NCBI GenBank assembly: GCA_946902985.2
Contig: OX336389.2
Span: 340,974,444 to 341,038,443, forward strand
Direction: 5' to 3'
DNA length: 64,000 nucleotides
Source: Meconema thalassinum
Lineage: Eukaryota; Arthropoda; Insecta; Orthoptera; Tettigoniidae
This document shows positions 55,112 to 64,000 of this stretch, piece by piece (within the stretch, counting starts at the first letter, position 1; each line of letters opens with the position of its first letter). The notes beneath the pieces are model-generated. The model had not been told where the DNA came from. It saw nothing but the letters and a program-made list of their open reading frames with translations, and did no database searches. A program made the translations under genes and the position numbers.

Positions 55112-55172
55112 AAATTCAAACGTTTGTAAAACAATGCACAGTATGTTATAAAACATTGTTTGGAAAATAACT

Positions 55173-56090
55173 ATGAACGAAATCAGACGAGAAATTGCAA
55201 AAGAACTTCACGCACCGCTTAGAAAAAAGTTTAAAAGACGACGTGTTATTAGCAAAGGAATCGATGACCTCCATGAAGCTGACCTTGTGGACATGTCCAA
55301 ACTTGCAAAATGGAATAATGGATTTAAATATTTATTAACCATTATTGACGTTTACTCGAAATATGCATGGGCAATTCCTCTTAAAACCAAAAAAGGAAGT
55401 GAGATTGTAAAAAGCTTAAAATTTGTTTATTCTCAAAGTAAAAGATTGCCCAATTATTTTCACATCGATCGAGGAACGGAATTTTATAACAGTGAATTCA
55501 AAACATGGTCTCAGAAACAAAATCTAAAGCATTATTCCACTGGGAGCTCCATTAAAGCGAGCGTGGTAGAAAGATTTAATCGAACTCTTAAGGAATCGAT
55601 GTGGAAAGAATTCACAACACGAGGTTCATACCGATGGGTACATATTTTGCCTGAGTTACTAGTAAAGTATAATCACAAAATACATCGCAGCATCGGCATG
55701 AAACCTATTGATGTAAAAAGAAACAATCCACCCAGCTTGCCAACACAATATAATGAAACTTTAAGAAAACCAAAATATAAAATCGGTGACATTGTAAGAA
55801 TATCAAAAATCAAGAAACACTTCACTAAGGGGTACGAGGCTAATTGGACAACAGAATTATTTACAATTTATAAAGTTCAAAATACTAATCCACGAACATA
55901 TCTTTTAAAAGATAATAAAAATTTGCAGATATTCGGAGCGTTTTATGAAGCAGAGTTACAACGAACAAAACATCCTAATATTTACTTAGTCGACAAAGTC
56001 CTACGTAGAAAAGGAACCCGAGCCTTCGTATCTTGGCTTGGATTCGATTCAACTCACAACTCATGGATCCCCAACAAAAATATCTTCTAA
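55173..56090 (+). CDS. RVE integrase with C-terminal chromodomain
   Basis: 305 aa. Catalytic triad: D in LVDMSKL (about 41), D in HIDRGTEF (about 98) and E in SVVERFNRTLK, with 33 residues between the second D and E as in other Polintons. An SH3-like KIGDIVRISKIKKHF region follows, then a chromodomain end: VDKVLRRKGTRAFVSWLGFDSTHNSWIP. It would join the linear DNA ends to host DNA with a 6-bp stagger, as seen in the CACACC duplication. A zinc-binding HHCC module is not visible before the ATG. Confidence 0.92.
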   Translation: MNEIRREIAKELHAPLRKKFKRRRVISKGIDDLHEADLVDMSKLAKWNNGFKYLLTIIDVYSKYAWAIPLKTKKGSEIVKSLKFVYSQSKRLPNYFHIDRGTEFYNSEFKTWSQKQNLKHYSTGSSIKASVVERFNRTLKESMWKEFTTRGSYRWVHILPELLVKYNHKIHRSIGMKPIDVKRNNPPSLPTQYNETLRKPKYKIGDIVRISKIKKHFTKGYEANWTTELFTIYKVQNTNPRTYLLKDNKNLQIFGAFYEAELQRTKHPNIYLVDKVLRRKGTRAFVSWLGFDSTHNSWIPNKNIF

Positions 56091-56130
56091 TTACAACAGT
56101 GTAAGTTTATTTTTTTAATTCCACGCAAAA

Positions 56131-56131
56131 A

Positions 56132-56187
<56 letters not shown>
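56131..56187. repeat. (ATT)n microsatellite
   Basis: ATT triplets directly after the integrase stop, followed by a pyrimidine tract ending TTTTTTTTCAG at 56213, a possible splice acceptor. Confidence 0.85.
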
Positions 56188-56192
<5 letters not shown>

Positions 56193-56494
56193 TCTCTATA
56201 TATTTTTTTTCAGCTCACTAAAACCAACACACGCAAGAAAGAAAAGAATGATTGTACTTACCCGTGCACAAGACCAGCATATTTCAACTCTGCAAACAAC
56301 ACAGCATCTTCAATTCTCCGCAGCTTGTTGGAAAAAGAACTACTTACCACTTTAAGAACGAAGATCATATCATTTTTCACTATTTCATATTATATAATTA
56401 ATGTAAACCACAAATGATCAAATAAATATATTTTTAAAATAATTTACACTGCACATTTTTTTTAAAGCAATCCACTGTCCACCGTCCATTGAAT

Positions 56495-56965
56495 TTAATT
56501 TAAAATTTGAACATCATCATCATCATCATCATCTTCTTCTTCTTCTTCTTCTTCTTCTGCTTCTTCTTCTTCTTCCGCTCGATGCTCTTCTTCCACTAAC
56601 GAGCGATCAAATACTGCCATAACCTCCTCCGCTAATGATGGATCGAACGAGTTGGGAGGAAGATCATGCAGGTTGAGCGAGCTTAACCCAATCGCTCTGA
56701 GTTTTTCAATTATTATATTTAAATTATGTTCCGTCACCCCGTTAAAATTTATCTCTTCAACGTGGCGCGGGTCTCTCACCAACTCTAAAATCTCGCAACT
56801 AAAAATCTCTTTTTCAGTTGCTGACAGCGTATCATACCACGCTACCTCCTCCACTTTCGTGGCACTGACAACGAAATTCAATCCTTGGATTCTAGCGCTA
56901 TTTGCCAATGACTTGATTCCTTGCAGTTTCCTCAACTTTTGTACTAGGCTCTCACACAGACTCAT
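56495..56965 (-). CDS. Acidic-tailed protein on the opposite strand
   Basis: 156 aa, ATG at 56963-56965 on the minus strand. This is the only good Polinton ORF against the direction of the others. Residues 1-120 look helical (VQKLRKLQGIKSLANSARIQGLNFVV, then LRAIGLSSLNL). The last 35 are mostly Glu then Asp, coded by GAA/GAT repeats. No family recognised. Acidic tails occur in histone-binding or transcription proteins, but nothing more can be said. Confidence 0.5.
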   Translation of the reverse strand: MSLCESLVQKLRKLQGIKSLANSARIQGLNFVVSATKVEEVAWYDTLSATEKEIFSCEILELVRDPRHVEEINFNGVTEHNLNIIIEKLRAIGLSSLNLHDLPPNSFDPSLAEEVMAVFDRSLVEEEHRAEEEEEAEEEEEEEEDDDDDDDVQILN

Positions 56966-57430
56966 GTTGATGGTGATATCTAACTACTGCTCCATAGCAA
57001 TCTCCTCTTATATATTAAGAAGTTAGAGCGTCAAAAAAGCTCTTTAAAACATTTCACATGAAGCTCTGGGAACCGACATCCAATCTCGTTCTCGCATTAA
57101 AAATTACAGACTTGACTAATGACGTCTAGGAATCTAAAAACAAACATATCAAGATTCATTTCACACACTCGAAGTTATACATGACATATAAAACACTTTA
57201 ACCAGATTGAGATCATGAAGCAAGCCAGAACACAAGAAATGTTAACATCTTTTAAATTAAACAGACATAACATAGCGACAAGGAGTAACACAACTCCACT
57301 CCCACGCTCTGGTAATATATGCCGTACTTAAACAGAGTGTAGCTTTACAACATCAGTTTACTTATTTAGCAAGCGCGAGCAAAAACTTTAACAACCATGC
57401 ACCACATGTGTGGGGAGCGCTGGCTGGTCT
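56966..57430. other. Right subterminal Polinton region
   Basis: No gene. Near 57399 CACCACATGTGTGGGG resembles the CACATGTG motif of the TIRs. Confidence 0.4.
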
Positions 57431-57450
57431 CATGGCTTGCCGCACGTCGC

Positions 57451-57802
57451 GAGCAAAAAAGGAACAGCTGCACACCACATGTCTGGTAGCGAGCCGGCTA
57501 TGTCGAGCGCCTCCCCGTACACTCTCATTCAAAAGTTATGACACCCAAGACTCTCTACACTTCCTTTAACAATTACCAAAATATAATTCAATAATCAATC
57601 AACAATTAATAGCCATGATACACAACTAACCTCTGCTGTCCTCTCCATGCGAACACAAGGCATGGTGGTCATCCTAACCATTAGCCATTCACCTGATCCC
57701 ACCTGGACCACGTGCTCGCTCTAAGGACCCATGACGTCATCAGGATTACGCAATTTCTGGTCATGATGATGCAATATTCAAAGTCTAGCGAATTATACTA
57801 CT
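57451..57802 (-). repeat. Polinton right terminal inverted repeat
   Basis: The reverse complement of 57693-57802 matches the left end; TGACGTCA at 57732. The inner shared block is 57451-57482. The middle part differs from the left, so the repeats have diverged or are interrupted. Confidence 0.82.
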
Positions 57803-58257
57803 CACACCGGCTGCCACAAGAGATCTTGCAGTTGCAGGACACCAAATTGAGGAGATGATCTGGAGCAGCTGGAAGATGAGTTGTCACTGGTACTAAAGCT
57901 GAGTGTTGGATTTTCCATCCACATGGGTCGGGTCCAAAGAAAATCCTAACCATTCCTGAACTTGCAAATATACCCGCAGTGAATATTGTTTGCATGCCGC
58001 CGAAGTCGGCGGAAGTGAAGCCAGCTGAAATGATGCTGTGACCGGTTGTTTGGCAATTTTTTGGCTGTATTTCACTACCCGAAGTTCGTCGAGGCTTTTG
58101 CAATCCAATTTGGCACTATCGTAGAGACAAATGGCGAACTTCTCTCCAGCTGATATTATGGCCTTTTCATCTGGAGCCGTAGAGACGAATACCTTCATTT
58201 CCTCGCGTTAAGATGCGGAATCCTTCAATATTTTCCCGGCTTGCTGTTTGATGTACT

Positions 58258-58590
58258 ACAGTAGAACTCCGGTAATCCGAGTCCCGGCAGTCCGAGCCTC
58301 CGTTTAATCCGAGTTGGATGACAGTGAGACGCATAGCTTACCCAAGGTCTTTGGTGGAGGTGCGCGCATGCGTTGTTTACAATTCTGCCCGCTATCGCTC
58401 TTCCACCAACAAGACAGTGTCTGCTCAGACTGTACCTACTTTAAAGTAAATATGTACATATTTGCATTTCTTTTGTAGAATATTGTTTTTATTTCTGAAA
58501 CAAAGCCTAATTGCAACACATTATACGATAACTGATGAAATAATGCCGTTTACTGTACGAATATTTAAACACAAGGTTCTTGTGCATCTA
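58258..58590 (+). mobile_element. pogo/Tigger-like end fragment
   Basis: TA then CAGTAGAACTCCGGTAATCCGAG and a second CCGAG-x-CTCCG phrase look like a pogo-type terminus. I see no matching right end. Confidence 0.4.
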
Positions 58591-59226
58591 ATTTTAAATT
58601 AAAGGACTTAAAATTTCGTAACTTTGTGTAAACAGCTTTCCTGAGCGAGATTTCTGGCTCATTGAAGAAAATGTGTCATGAAGCGACTCTTTGAGACGTT
58701 GAAGGCAAGGATATGATAGCAAGTTGTTGGCGGTGCCTTCTTGGAATGCGGTAAAAAGCGCCTGTATTTCGTCCTTGTCATCCTTCAGCCCATCGTTCAT
58801 GTTGAGTAACATTGTCCCGACAGCCTGTTTTGTCAGAAAATGCGCTCTGTGGGCCCTAGAACATGCAGAGTTTCGCGTTATTGATACATTTGAAATTGAA
58901 GGCATAACGTAATCATTAACAGCGAGCTAATTACAAGCCTACCTAGAATATGCGCGTCCAGACATCATGTGAGTCACTGACGATTTAGCGTATATTTCCG
59001 CCCAGAGCTCCTCCAACCCGCTTCCATTCATCACGTAGCCGATTGCCCCAAGAAACATCAGAAGGTGAAATCCGCCTAGACGAACAACCACGTTTTTGAG
59101 TTCCTCTGAAGTGCCCGATGCGACTATCTCTGTAACTTTCGCGTATAGGGGCTGGTCAAAGGTTACGAAACAAGTGCTTTCTTTCAGTTCCGCGCACTCT
59201 CTTGCGGCAAACTTCAACGCGGATTA

Positions 59227-60564
59227 TACAGGGTGCTTCAAAAAAATATATACACACTTTGAACTTCCATAGAAAATTTATTTACCGTTCTACAAAGTTA
59301 AATTTCAGGAAATTAGAAAGCTGAAAGTCCAATGTAAATGAAACATAAATAACAAATGTTAATACTGTTCAAATTGGCGACCTGCAGCATCATTACAATT
59401 CTGAGTACGAGTCACCACTGATTCTGTACATCGTATCAAAACGTCCAATGAGATTTCTCTACACACGGCTTGAATCTCATTCCAAAGAATGTCTAGGTTA
59501 CGTGGTTTACGTTTGTACACCTCATCTTTTACTGTGCCCCATAAGAAGAAATCCAGTGGTGTAAGGTCTGGAGAGCGTGCTGGAAACTCGATTGGCCCCC
59601 TGCGTCCTATCCACTGGCCTGGCAAATTTTGATCCGGGTAAGCTCGTACGTCCCTGTGATAGTGCGGCGGGGCACCATCTTGTTGAAAATAAAATTTATC
59701 ATTACCGTATAATGCACGAATGGCAGGAAATATAGAATCAGCAAGCATTGTTAGGTAAGTTATACCAGTTACAGTGTCTTCAAATCGAAAAGGTCCAATG
59801 AGTCCCCTTGAAGACAAACCGCACCACACATTTACACCAGGCAAATTTACAGCTTTTTCAATTGTAATGTGAGGATTTTCTTCACCCCAGTAAACACAAT
59901 TGTGCCTATTGACAGTTCCATTAAGTTTGAATTGGGCTTCATCCGACCAAATGATGCTACCCATAAATCCCGGTTCACGTATCACCATCTCCTGAACCCA
60001 TTCACAAAATTGCAACCTTCGATCTGGATCGTCGTCACTTAGCTGTTGCACCAGCCTTGGAATGTAAACACGATACTTGCCTCTCTTCAGAATGCGTAGC
60101 ACGCTGCTAGCACTTACATTACTTTCACGTCCCCCTTGCCTTGAAGATTTGTTAGGAGAGCGTTGAAACAGTTCCAAGACTGCCGTTGATGACTCATCAC
60201 TTGTAGCTGTTCGAGGTCGACCTGAGTGACCTTTATGCACATCACACACTGTTCCATGAACTTCGAATTTGTCTCGTATGCGTGTAATTGTTAATCTTGA
60301 AGGTGGTTCTGTATCATACTCCCTTCTCCACTGTCTTTGAACTTCATTTACATTCTCAAACTTCCAGTACCACTTAATAACCTGCTTACGTTCTTCAAAA
60401 CTCAAACGTACGTCCGCCATGTTGATATTACAAATTCCAACTGACAATATAACATAGAGGGACGATTATGCTGCCACCTGGCGAAGAAATATAACATTAG
60501 CCTTGTAGAGCGGGAAAACTACGATAGTTTAAAGTGTGTATACATTTTTTTGAAGCACCCTGTA
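59227..60564 (-). mobile_element. DD41D mariner-type transposon, intact ends
   Basis: Ends TACAGGGTGCTTCAAAAAAAT and its inverse with TA at 59225-59226 and 60565-60566. The first 30 bp match with few differences. Length 1,338 bp. It interrupts the outer transposon gene. Confidence 0.9.
59359..60447 (-). CDS. DD41D Tc1/mariner transposase, uninterrupted
   Basis: 362 aa from 60447; a second ATG ten codons later (MADVRLSFEERKQV) may be the true start. N-terminal helix-turn-helix followed by HKGHSGRPRTATS, the usual linker. Catalytic residues: IIWSDEAQF, FYFQQDGAPPHYH and ARSPDLTPLDFFLW. I count 41 residues between the second and third Asp, so DD41D, as in rosa-type elements. A cut-and-paste enzyme with TA target. 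No stop or frameshift, so it may be active or recently so. Confidence 0.9.
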   Translation of the reverse strand: MSVGICNINMADVRLSFEERKQVIKWYWKFENVNEVQRQWRREYDTEPPSRLTITRIRDKFEVHGTVCDVHKGHSGRPRTATSDESSTAVLELFQRSPNKSSRQGGRESNVSASSVLRILKRGKYRVYIPRLVQQLSDDDPDRRLQFCEWVQEMVIREPGFMGSIIWSDEAQFKLNGTVNRHNCVYWGEENPHITIEKAVNLPGVNVWCGLSSRGLIGPFRFEDTVTGITYLTMLADSIFPAIRALYGNDKFYFQQDGAPPHYHRDVRAYPDQNLPGQWIGRRGPIEFPARSPDLTPLDFFLWGTVKDEVYKRKPRNLDILWNEIQAVCREISLDVLIRCTESVVTRTQNCNDAAGRQFEQY

Positions 60565-61755
60565 TAGTTGATAGCTCGGTTCCAAGTTAATGAACGACTG
60601 GGCATCAACTGACGTTGTCTGGGAAGCTGGTTGAGCATGAGCAGACAGTGACGTCTTCATAAAGCCGTTCCACGAAGCGGGTAAATTAATACCTGACCAC
60701 CGTCCAGATAACCACAAGGAGTCCATCATCGACGCAATAGCCACAGAGTTTGGGGCTTCCACAGTTAACTCCTTACTCTTGACGTCCTTTGAACCAGGAG
60801 AAGAGGGTTTCCGACACCACGAAATGTTGAACTTTCCCATCGCCGCTATCACACCGGCAATAGAAACTTCTCGTGGACATGGGAGTGGAAATATTTCACT
60901 GTCAGGCGCTGGACCTGTGCACTTGATGCCTCCCATGCAGTGAAATGTGTTTCGTCAGTCCAATGTCCTTATGTTATAGTCAGCGTTATCAAAGCAAAAC
61001 TGCGTGAACGCTCCAGCATTCGGGATTGGACGTTTTTCACGAAGCGCTGAAACTTCGTACCTGTGTACTTCCGCCACATTTACTGAAAATCCAAGACTGT
61101 TTAGAAGCTGAATTAATTGTTTCGAGTATTGTTGACCTGCTCCGACAGGCCGAGCGCTGTCACCTAGAAACGCGATCGGGTGCCTTTTCAACAGCGGTTA
61201 TGCTTTGGGACCGTAACTCGGTAACCGTTTCATGCATAGACATGGGTAATGTGCCAATGTAAAGCTAAAAGTATGCTTTATAACTTTCATTCTAGGTCTT
61301 AGGTCAATATCAGCAATTGTTTAAAAGATAATGACCTGCTAATGACAAATTAACCAAATTTTCGTGTAAAAATTGTGCTAAAAATGATAAATTAGTCGTT
61401 TTTTTCTTCATCAATAGAAATAATTAGGCCTGATAAGTCCGTTATAATACTGGTTCATTTTTATTAATTGCTAAAGCTCACGAGAACTAAATTTGGATCA
61501 ATATTTTGAACGCAGGAAGCAAAAATGCTGTTTTTGGCACTTAGGCCCCATTTAAGCCCTTTTGAACCCTCCAAAAACTATGACGCGGACACCACAGAGA
61601 TGGGGACTTTTCAGGATTTGTTTCTAGGGTACTAGGGAACATCTATGACATATTTCAGCTTTACATTTTTTTTTTTTTTGAGGTTGACCCTGTTTTTTGC
61701 ATATAATGCCTGGGCTAGTATTATTGAGGTGACTTTCTGTTTAATTGCATTTCAA

Positions 61756-61812
61756 GTTAGGATTGGGAAGGAGGCGACCGTGACCCTACGAAAGACACCA
61801 TCCAGGCACCAA
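61756..61812. repeat. Interspersed repeat fragment
   Basis: AGGATTGGGAAGGAGGCGACCGTGACCCTACGAAAGACACCATCC resembles 11150-11205; it borders the satellite. Confidence 0.4.
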
Positions 61813-61839
61813 GACGCTACGGGCACGGCAACACAAAAC

Positions 61840-64000
61840 CGTACTGATCCGGGATTTAGGCCTACATCGCAAATTGAATTTACCACCGACTTCGGGAAAG
61901 CGAATCGAACACTGAAATATAAACTGCGCTACAGGTAACTTTTCGTACATCCGATGTAAGATACATATTAATACTAAAGTTATCAACACAATACCGTACA
62001 GATCCGGATCACAAATCGCAGATTCGAATTTATAATCTTCTACGGGATTTGGATTCGAACCCACGACCCTCCAGGGCGCTACAGGTGGCTTTTTGAAAAT
62101 CCGATGTAAGAAACGACTGAATACTAATTTAATCAACACAATACAGAATCGATCCGGGGCGCAAATCGCAGATTCGAATTTACAAACCTCTTCCAGATTT
62201 GGATTCGAACCCACGACCCCCCAGGGCGCTACAGGTGACTTTTCGAAAATCCGATGTAAGAAATGCCTGAAAACTAATTTATTCAACACAATACCGTACC
62301 GATATGGATCACATATCGCAGATTCGAATTTACAAACATCTACTGGATTTGGATTCGAACCCACGACCCTCCAGGGCGCTACAGGTGGCTTTTTGAAAAT
62401 CCGATGTAAGAAACGACTAAATACGAATTTAAACAACACAATACCGAATCGATCCGGGTCGCAAATCGCAGATTCGAATTTACAAACCTCTTCCAGATTT
62501 GGATTCGAACCCACGACCCTCCTGGGCGCTACAGGTGACTTTTCGAAAATCCAATGTAAGAAACGACTGAATACTAATTTAATCAACACAATACAGAATC
62601 GATCCGGGGCGCAAATCGCAGATTCGAATTTACAAACCTCTTCCAGATTTGGATTCGAACCCACGACCCCCCAGGGCGCTACAGGTGACTTTTCGAAAAT
62701 CCGATGTAAGAAATGCCTGAAAACTAATTTATTCAACACAATACCGTACCGATATGGATCACATATCGCAGATTCGAATTTACAAACATCTACTGGATTT
62801 GGATTCGAACCCACGACCCTCCAGGGCGCTACAGGTGGTTTTTTGAAAATCCGATGTAAGAAACGACTAAATACTAATTTAAACAACACAATAACGAATC
62901 GATCCGGGTCGCAAATCGCAGATTCGAATTTACAAACCTCTTCCAGATTTGGATTCGAACCCACGACCCTCCTGGGCGCTACAGGTGACTTTTCGAAAAT
63001 CCAATGCAAGAAACGTCTGATTACTAATTTAATCAATACAATACCGAATCAAACCGGGTCGCATATCGCAGATTCGAATTTACAAACCTATTCCAGATTT
63101 GGATTCGAACCCACGACCATCCAGGGCGCTACAGGTGACTTTTCGGAAATCCGATGTAAGAAACATCTGAATACTAATTTAATCAACACAATACCGAATC
63201 GATCCGAGTGGCATATCGCAGATTTGAATTTACAAACCTCTTCCATATTTGGATTCGAACCCACGACCCTCCACGACACTACAGGTGACTTTTTCGAAAA
63301 TCCGATGTAAGAAACGTCTGATTACTAATTTAATCAAAACAATACCGAATCGATCCGAGTCGCAAAGCGCATATTCGAATTTTCAAAACTCTTCCAGATT
63401 TGGATTCGAACCCACGACCATCCAGGCGGCTACAGATGACTTTTCGAAAATCCGATGTAAGAAACATCTGAATACTAATTTAATCAACACAATACCGAAT
63501 CGATCCGAGTCGCAAAGCGCAGATTCGAAATTTCAAACCTCTTCCAGATTTGGATTCGAACCCACGACCCTCCAGGGCGCTAAAGGTGACTTTTCGAAAA
63601 TCCGATGAAAGAAGCAGCTGAATACTAATTTAATCAACACAAAACGGAATCGATCCCGGTCGCATATCGCAGATTCGATTTTAAAAATATCTACCGGATT
63701 TGGATTCAAACCCACAACCCTCCTGGGCGCTACAGGTGACTATTTGAAAATCCGATGTAAGAAATGTCAGAATACTAATTTAATCACCACAATACCGAAT
63801 CGATCCGAGTCGCAAAGCGCAGATTCAAATTTTCAAACCTCTTCCAGATTTGGATTCGAACCCACGACCCTCCAGGGAGCTACAGGTGACTTTTCGAAGA
63901 TACGATGTAAGAAACTTGTGATTACTAATTTATTCAACACAATACCGTACCCATATGGATCACATATCACATATTCGAATTTACGAACATCTATTGGATT
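61840..64000. repeat. 150-bp satellite with 450-bp higher-order units
   Basis: CCGATGTAAG recurs every 150 bp from 61951, for about 14 units to the window edge. Units 62101-62550 and 62551-63000 are near-identical sets of three distinct monomers, a higher-order repeat. The reverse strand of each unit has GTGGGTTCGAATCC, a tRNA B-box sequence, so the monomer may derive from a SINE. As 150 is a multiple of three, both strands give long repeated ORFs with 50-aa periods; these are not genes. Confidence 0.92.

Larger units (their letters stand above)
35615..57802 (+). mobile_element. Polinton/Maverick (adintovirus-like), 22,188 bp
   Basis: The ends are AGTAGTA at 35615 and TACTACT ending at 57802. 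The 6-bp target duplication CACACC is perfect at 35609-35614 and 57803-57808; 6 bp and AG...CT ends are the Polinton rule. Contents match the family: protein-primed PolB, RVE integrase with chromodomain, adenain-like protease, packaging ATPase, double-jelly-roll major and single-jelly-roll minor capsid proteins and a PLA2/pX-like protein. About 3.3 kb is a later hAT insertion. Most genes are open at full length, so the copy is young. The capsid set makes virion formation plausible by inference. Confidence 0.95.
57809..61191 (-). pseudogene. Outer transposon gene (DNAD and Cys-rich family), nested mariner
   Basis: Read downward: SKQLIQLLNSLGFSVNVAEVHRYE and CFDNADYNIRTLD, a TGA at 60955-60957, NTFHCMGGIKC; then, past the mariner, STCFVTFDQPLYAKVTEIV, VVVRLGGFHLLMFLGAIGYVMNGSG and SGRAYSR. 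An 87-bp intron (58856-58942, GT...AG) leads to AHRAHFLTKQAVG. After a gap come FQLASLPPTSAACKQYSLRVYLQVQEWLG and LLNLVSCNCKISCGSRC, cut at the Polinton junction. This gene family is multicopy in invertebrates. The XPG nuclease-like portion I would expect between 58594 and 58198 is not visible. Dead by stop, insertions and deletion. Confidence 0.7.
34706..61717 (-). mobile_element. Outer DNA transposon (Academ-like candidate) holding the Polinton
   Basis: About 470-bp ends (34706-35175 and 61245-61717) match as inverted repeats, for example AATCCTGAAAAGTCCCCATCTCTG and TTCAAAAGGGCTTAAATGGGG on the left against their complements on the right. They start TAGCCCAGGCAT. GTA flanks at 34703-34705 and 61718-61720, a possible 3-bp target duplication. 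After removing the Polinton and the mariner about 3.4 kb remain, holding one minus-strand gene family with DNAD and a Cys-rich tail. Three-bp duplications and this gene recall Academ elements; the family name is tentative because the XPG-like part I would expect is not visible. Confidence 0.7.

Noticed and set aside
61786..63310. Long repeated ORFs on both strands (405-416 aa)
   Set aside because: They follow from a 150-bp satellite whose unit is a multiple of three; the same repeat is open on both strands.
61840..64000. CRISPR-like array
   Set aside because: Units are contiguous 150-bp monomers without spacers, in insect DNA.

Overview
The window looks like nuclear DNA of an insect with a large, repeat-rich genome. 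The evidence is several tRNA-derived SINE families, LINEs, and many DNA transposons (Tc1/mariner, hAT, piggyBac, Kolobok-like, P-like, Helitron), with insertions nested inside insertions. A hemimetabolous insect (orthopteran, phasmid or similar) is my inference from the repeat families; no single-copy host gene fixes the taxon.

Layout. 1-9 kb: a LINE 3' end, then a CR1-like LINE (SGNH-type ORF1, endonuclease, RT) carrying a SINE, a 46-bp retroposed fragment and a complete Tc1-like element. 9-20 kb: three copies of one GAT-tailed LINE family, a THAP domain, a broken piggyBac, a small Helitron, a Tc1 deletion derivative and a SINE. 19.9-23.3 kb: a minus-strand LINE. 24-29.5 kb: short tandem repeats, mariner relics and a TTAA-flanked Kolobok-like transposon split by a SINE. 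31-33.9 kb: a P-like transposase between inverted arms that include Helitron ends. 34.2 kb and 61.8-64 kb: a 150-bp satellite on both sides of the main structure.

Main structure (34.7-61.7 kb): three levels of nesting. (1) An outer DNA transposon with about 470-bp inverted ends and a possible GTA target duplication carries a degraded, spliced, Cys-rich gene family that I relate tentatively to Academ. (2) Into the last coding part of that gene a 22,188-bp Polinton/Maverick (adintovirus-like) element inserted at 35615-57802, with AGTAGTA...TACTACT ends and a perfect 6-bp target duplication CACACC. (3) Into the Polinton a hAT element inserted (47903-51158, 8-bp duplication GCAAATGA), which itself carries a SINE with a 12-bp duplication. 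A DD41D mariner with an uninterrupted transposase sits in the outer element.

Polinton gene order: short early protein, unknown protein, protein-primed PolB, PLA2/pX-like protein, adenain-like protease, penton-like minor capsid protein, small basic protein, double-jelly-roll major capsid protein, unknown Cys-tail protein, tRNA-Leu(UAA) on the minus strand, two-BIR IAP-like protein (split by the hAT), packaging ATPase, fibre-like repeat protein, a conserved late protein, RVE integrase with chromodomain, and a minus-strand acidic protein. Together these cover replication, capsid assembly and maturation, genome packaging, possible attachment and integration, so this is a provirus-like element. 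Three coding breaks coincide with in-phase -1 slippery heptamers (T_TTT_TTT, A_AAA_AAC, A_AAA_AAT); either frameshifting or homopolymer insertions could explain them.
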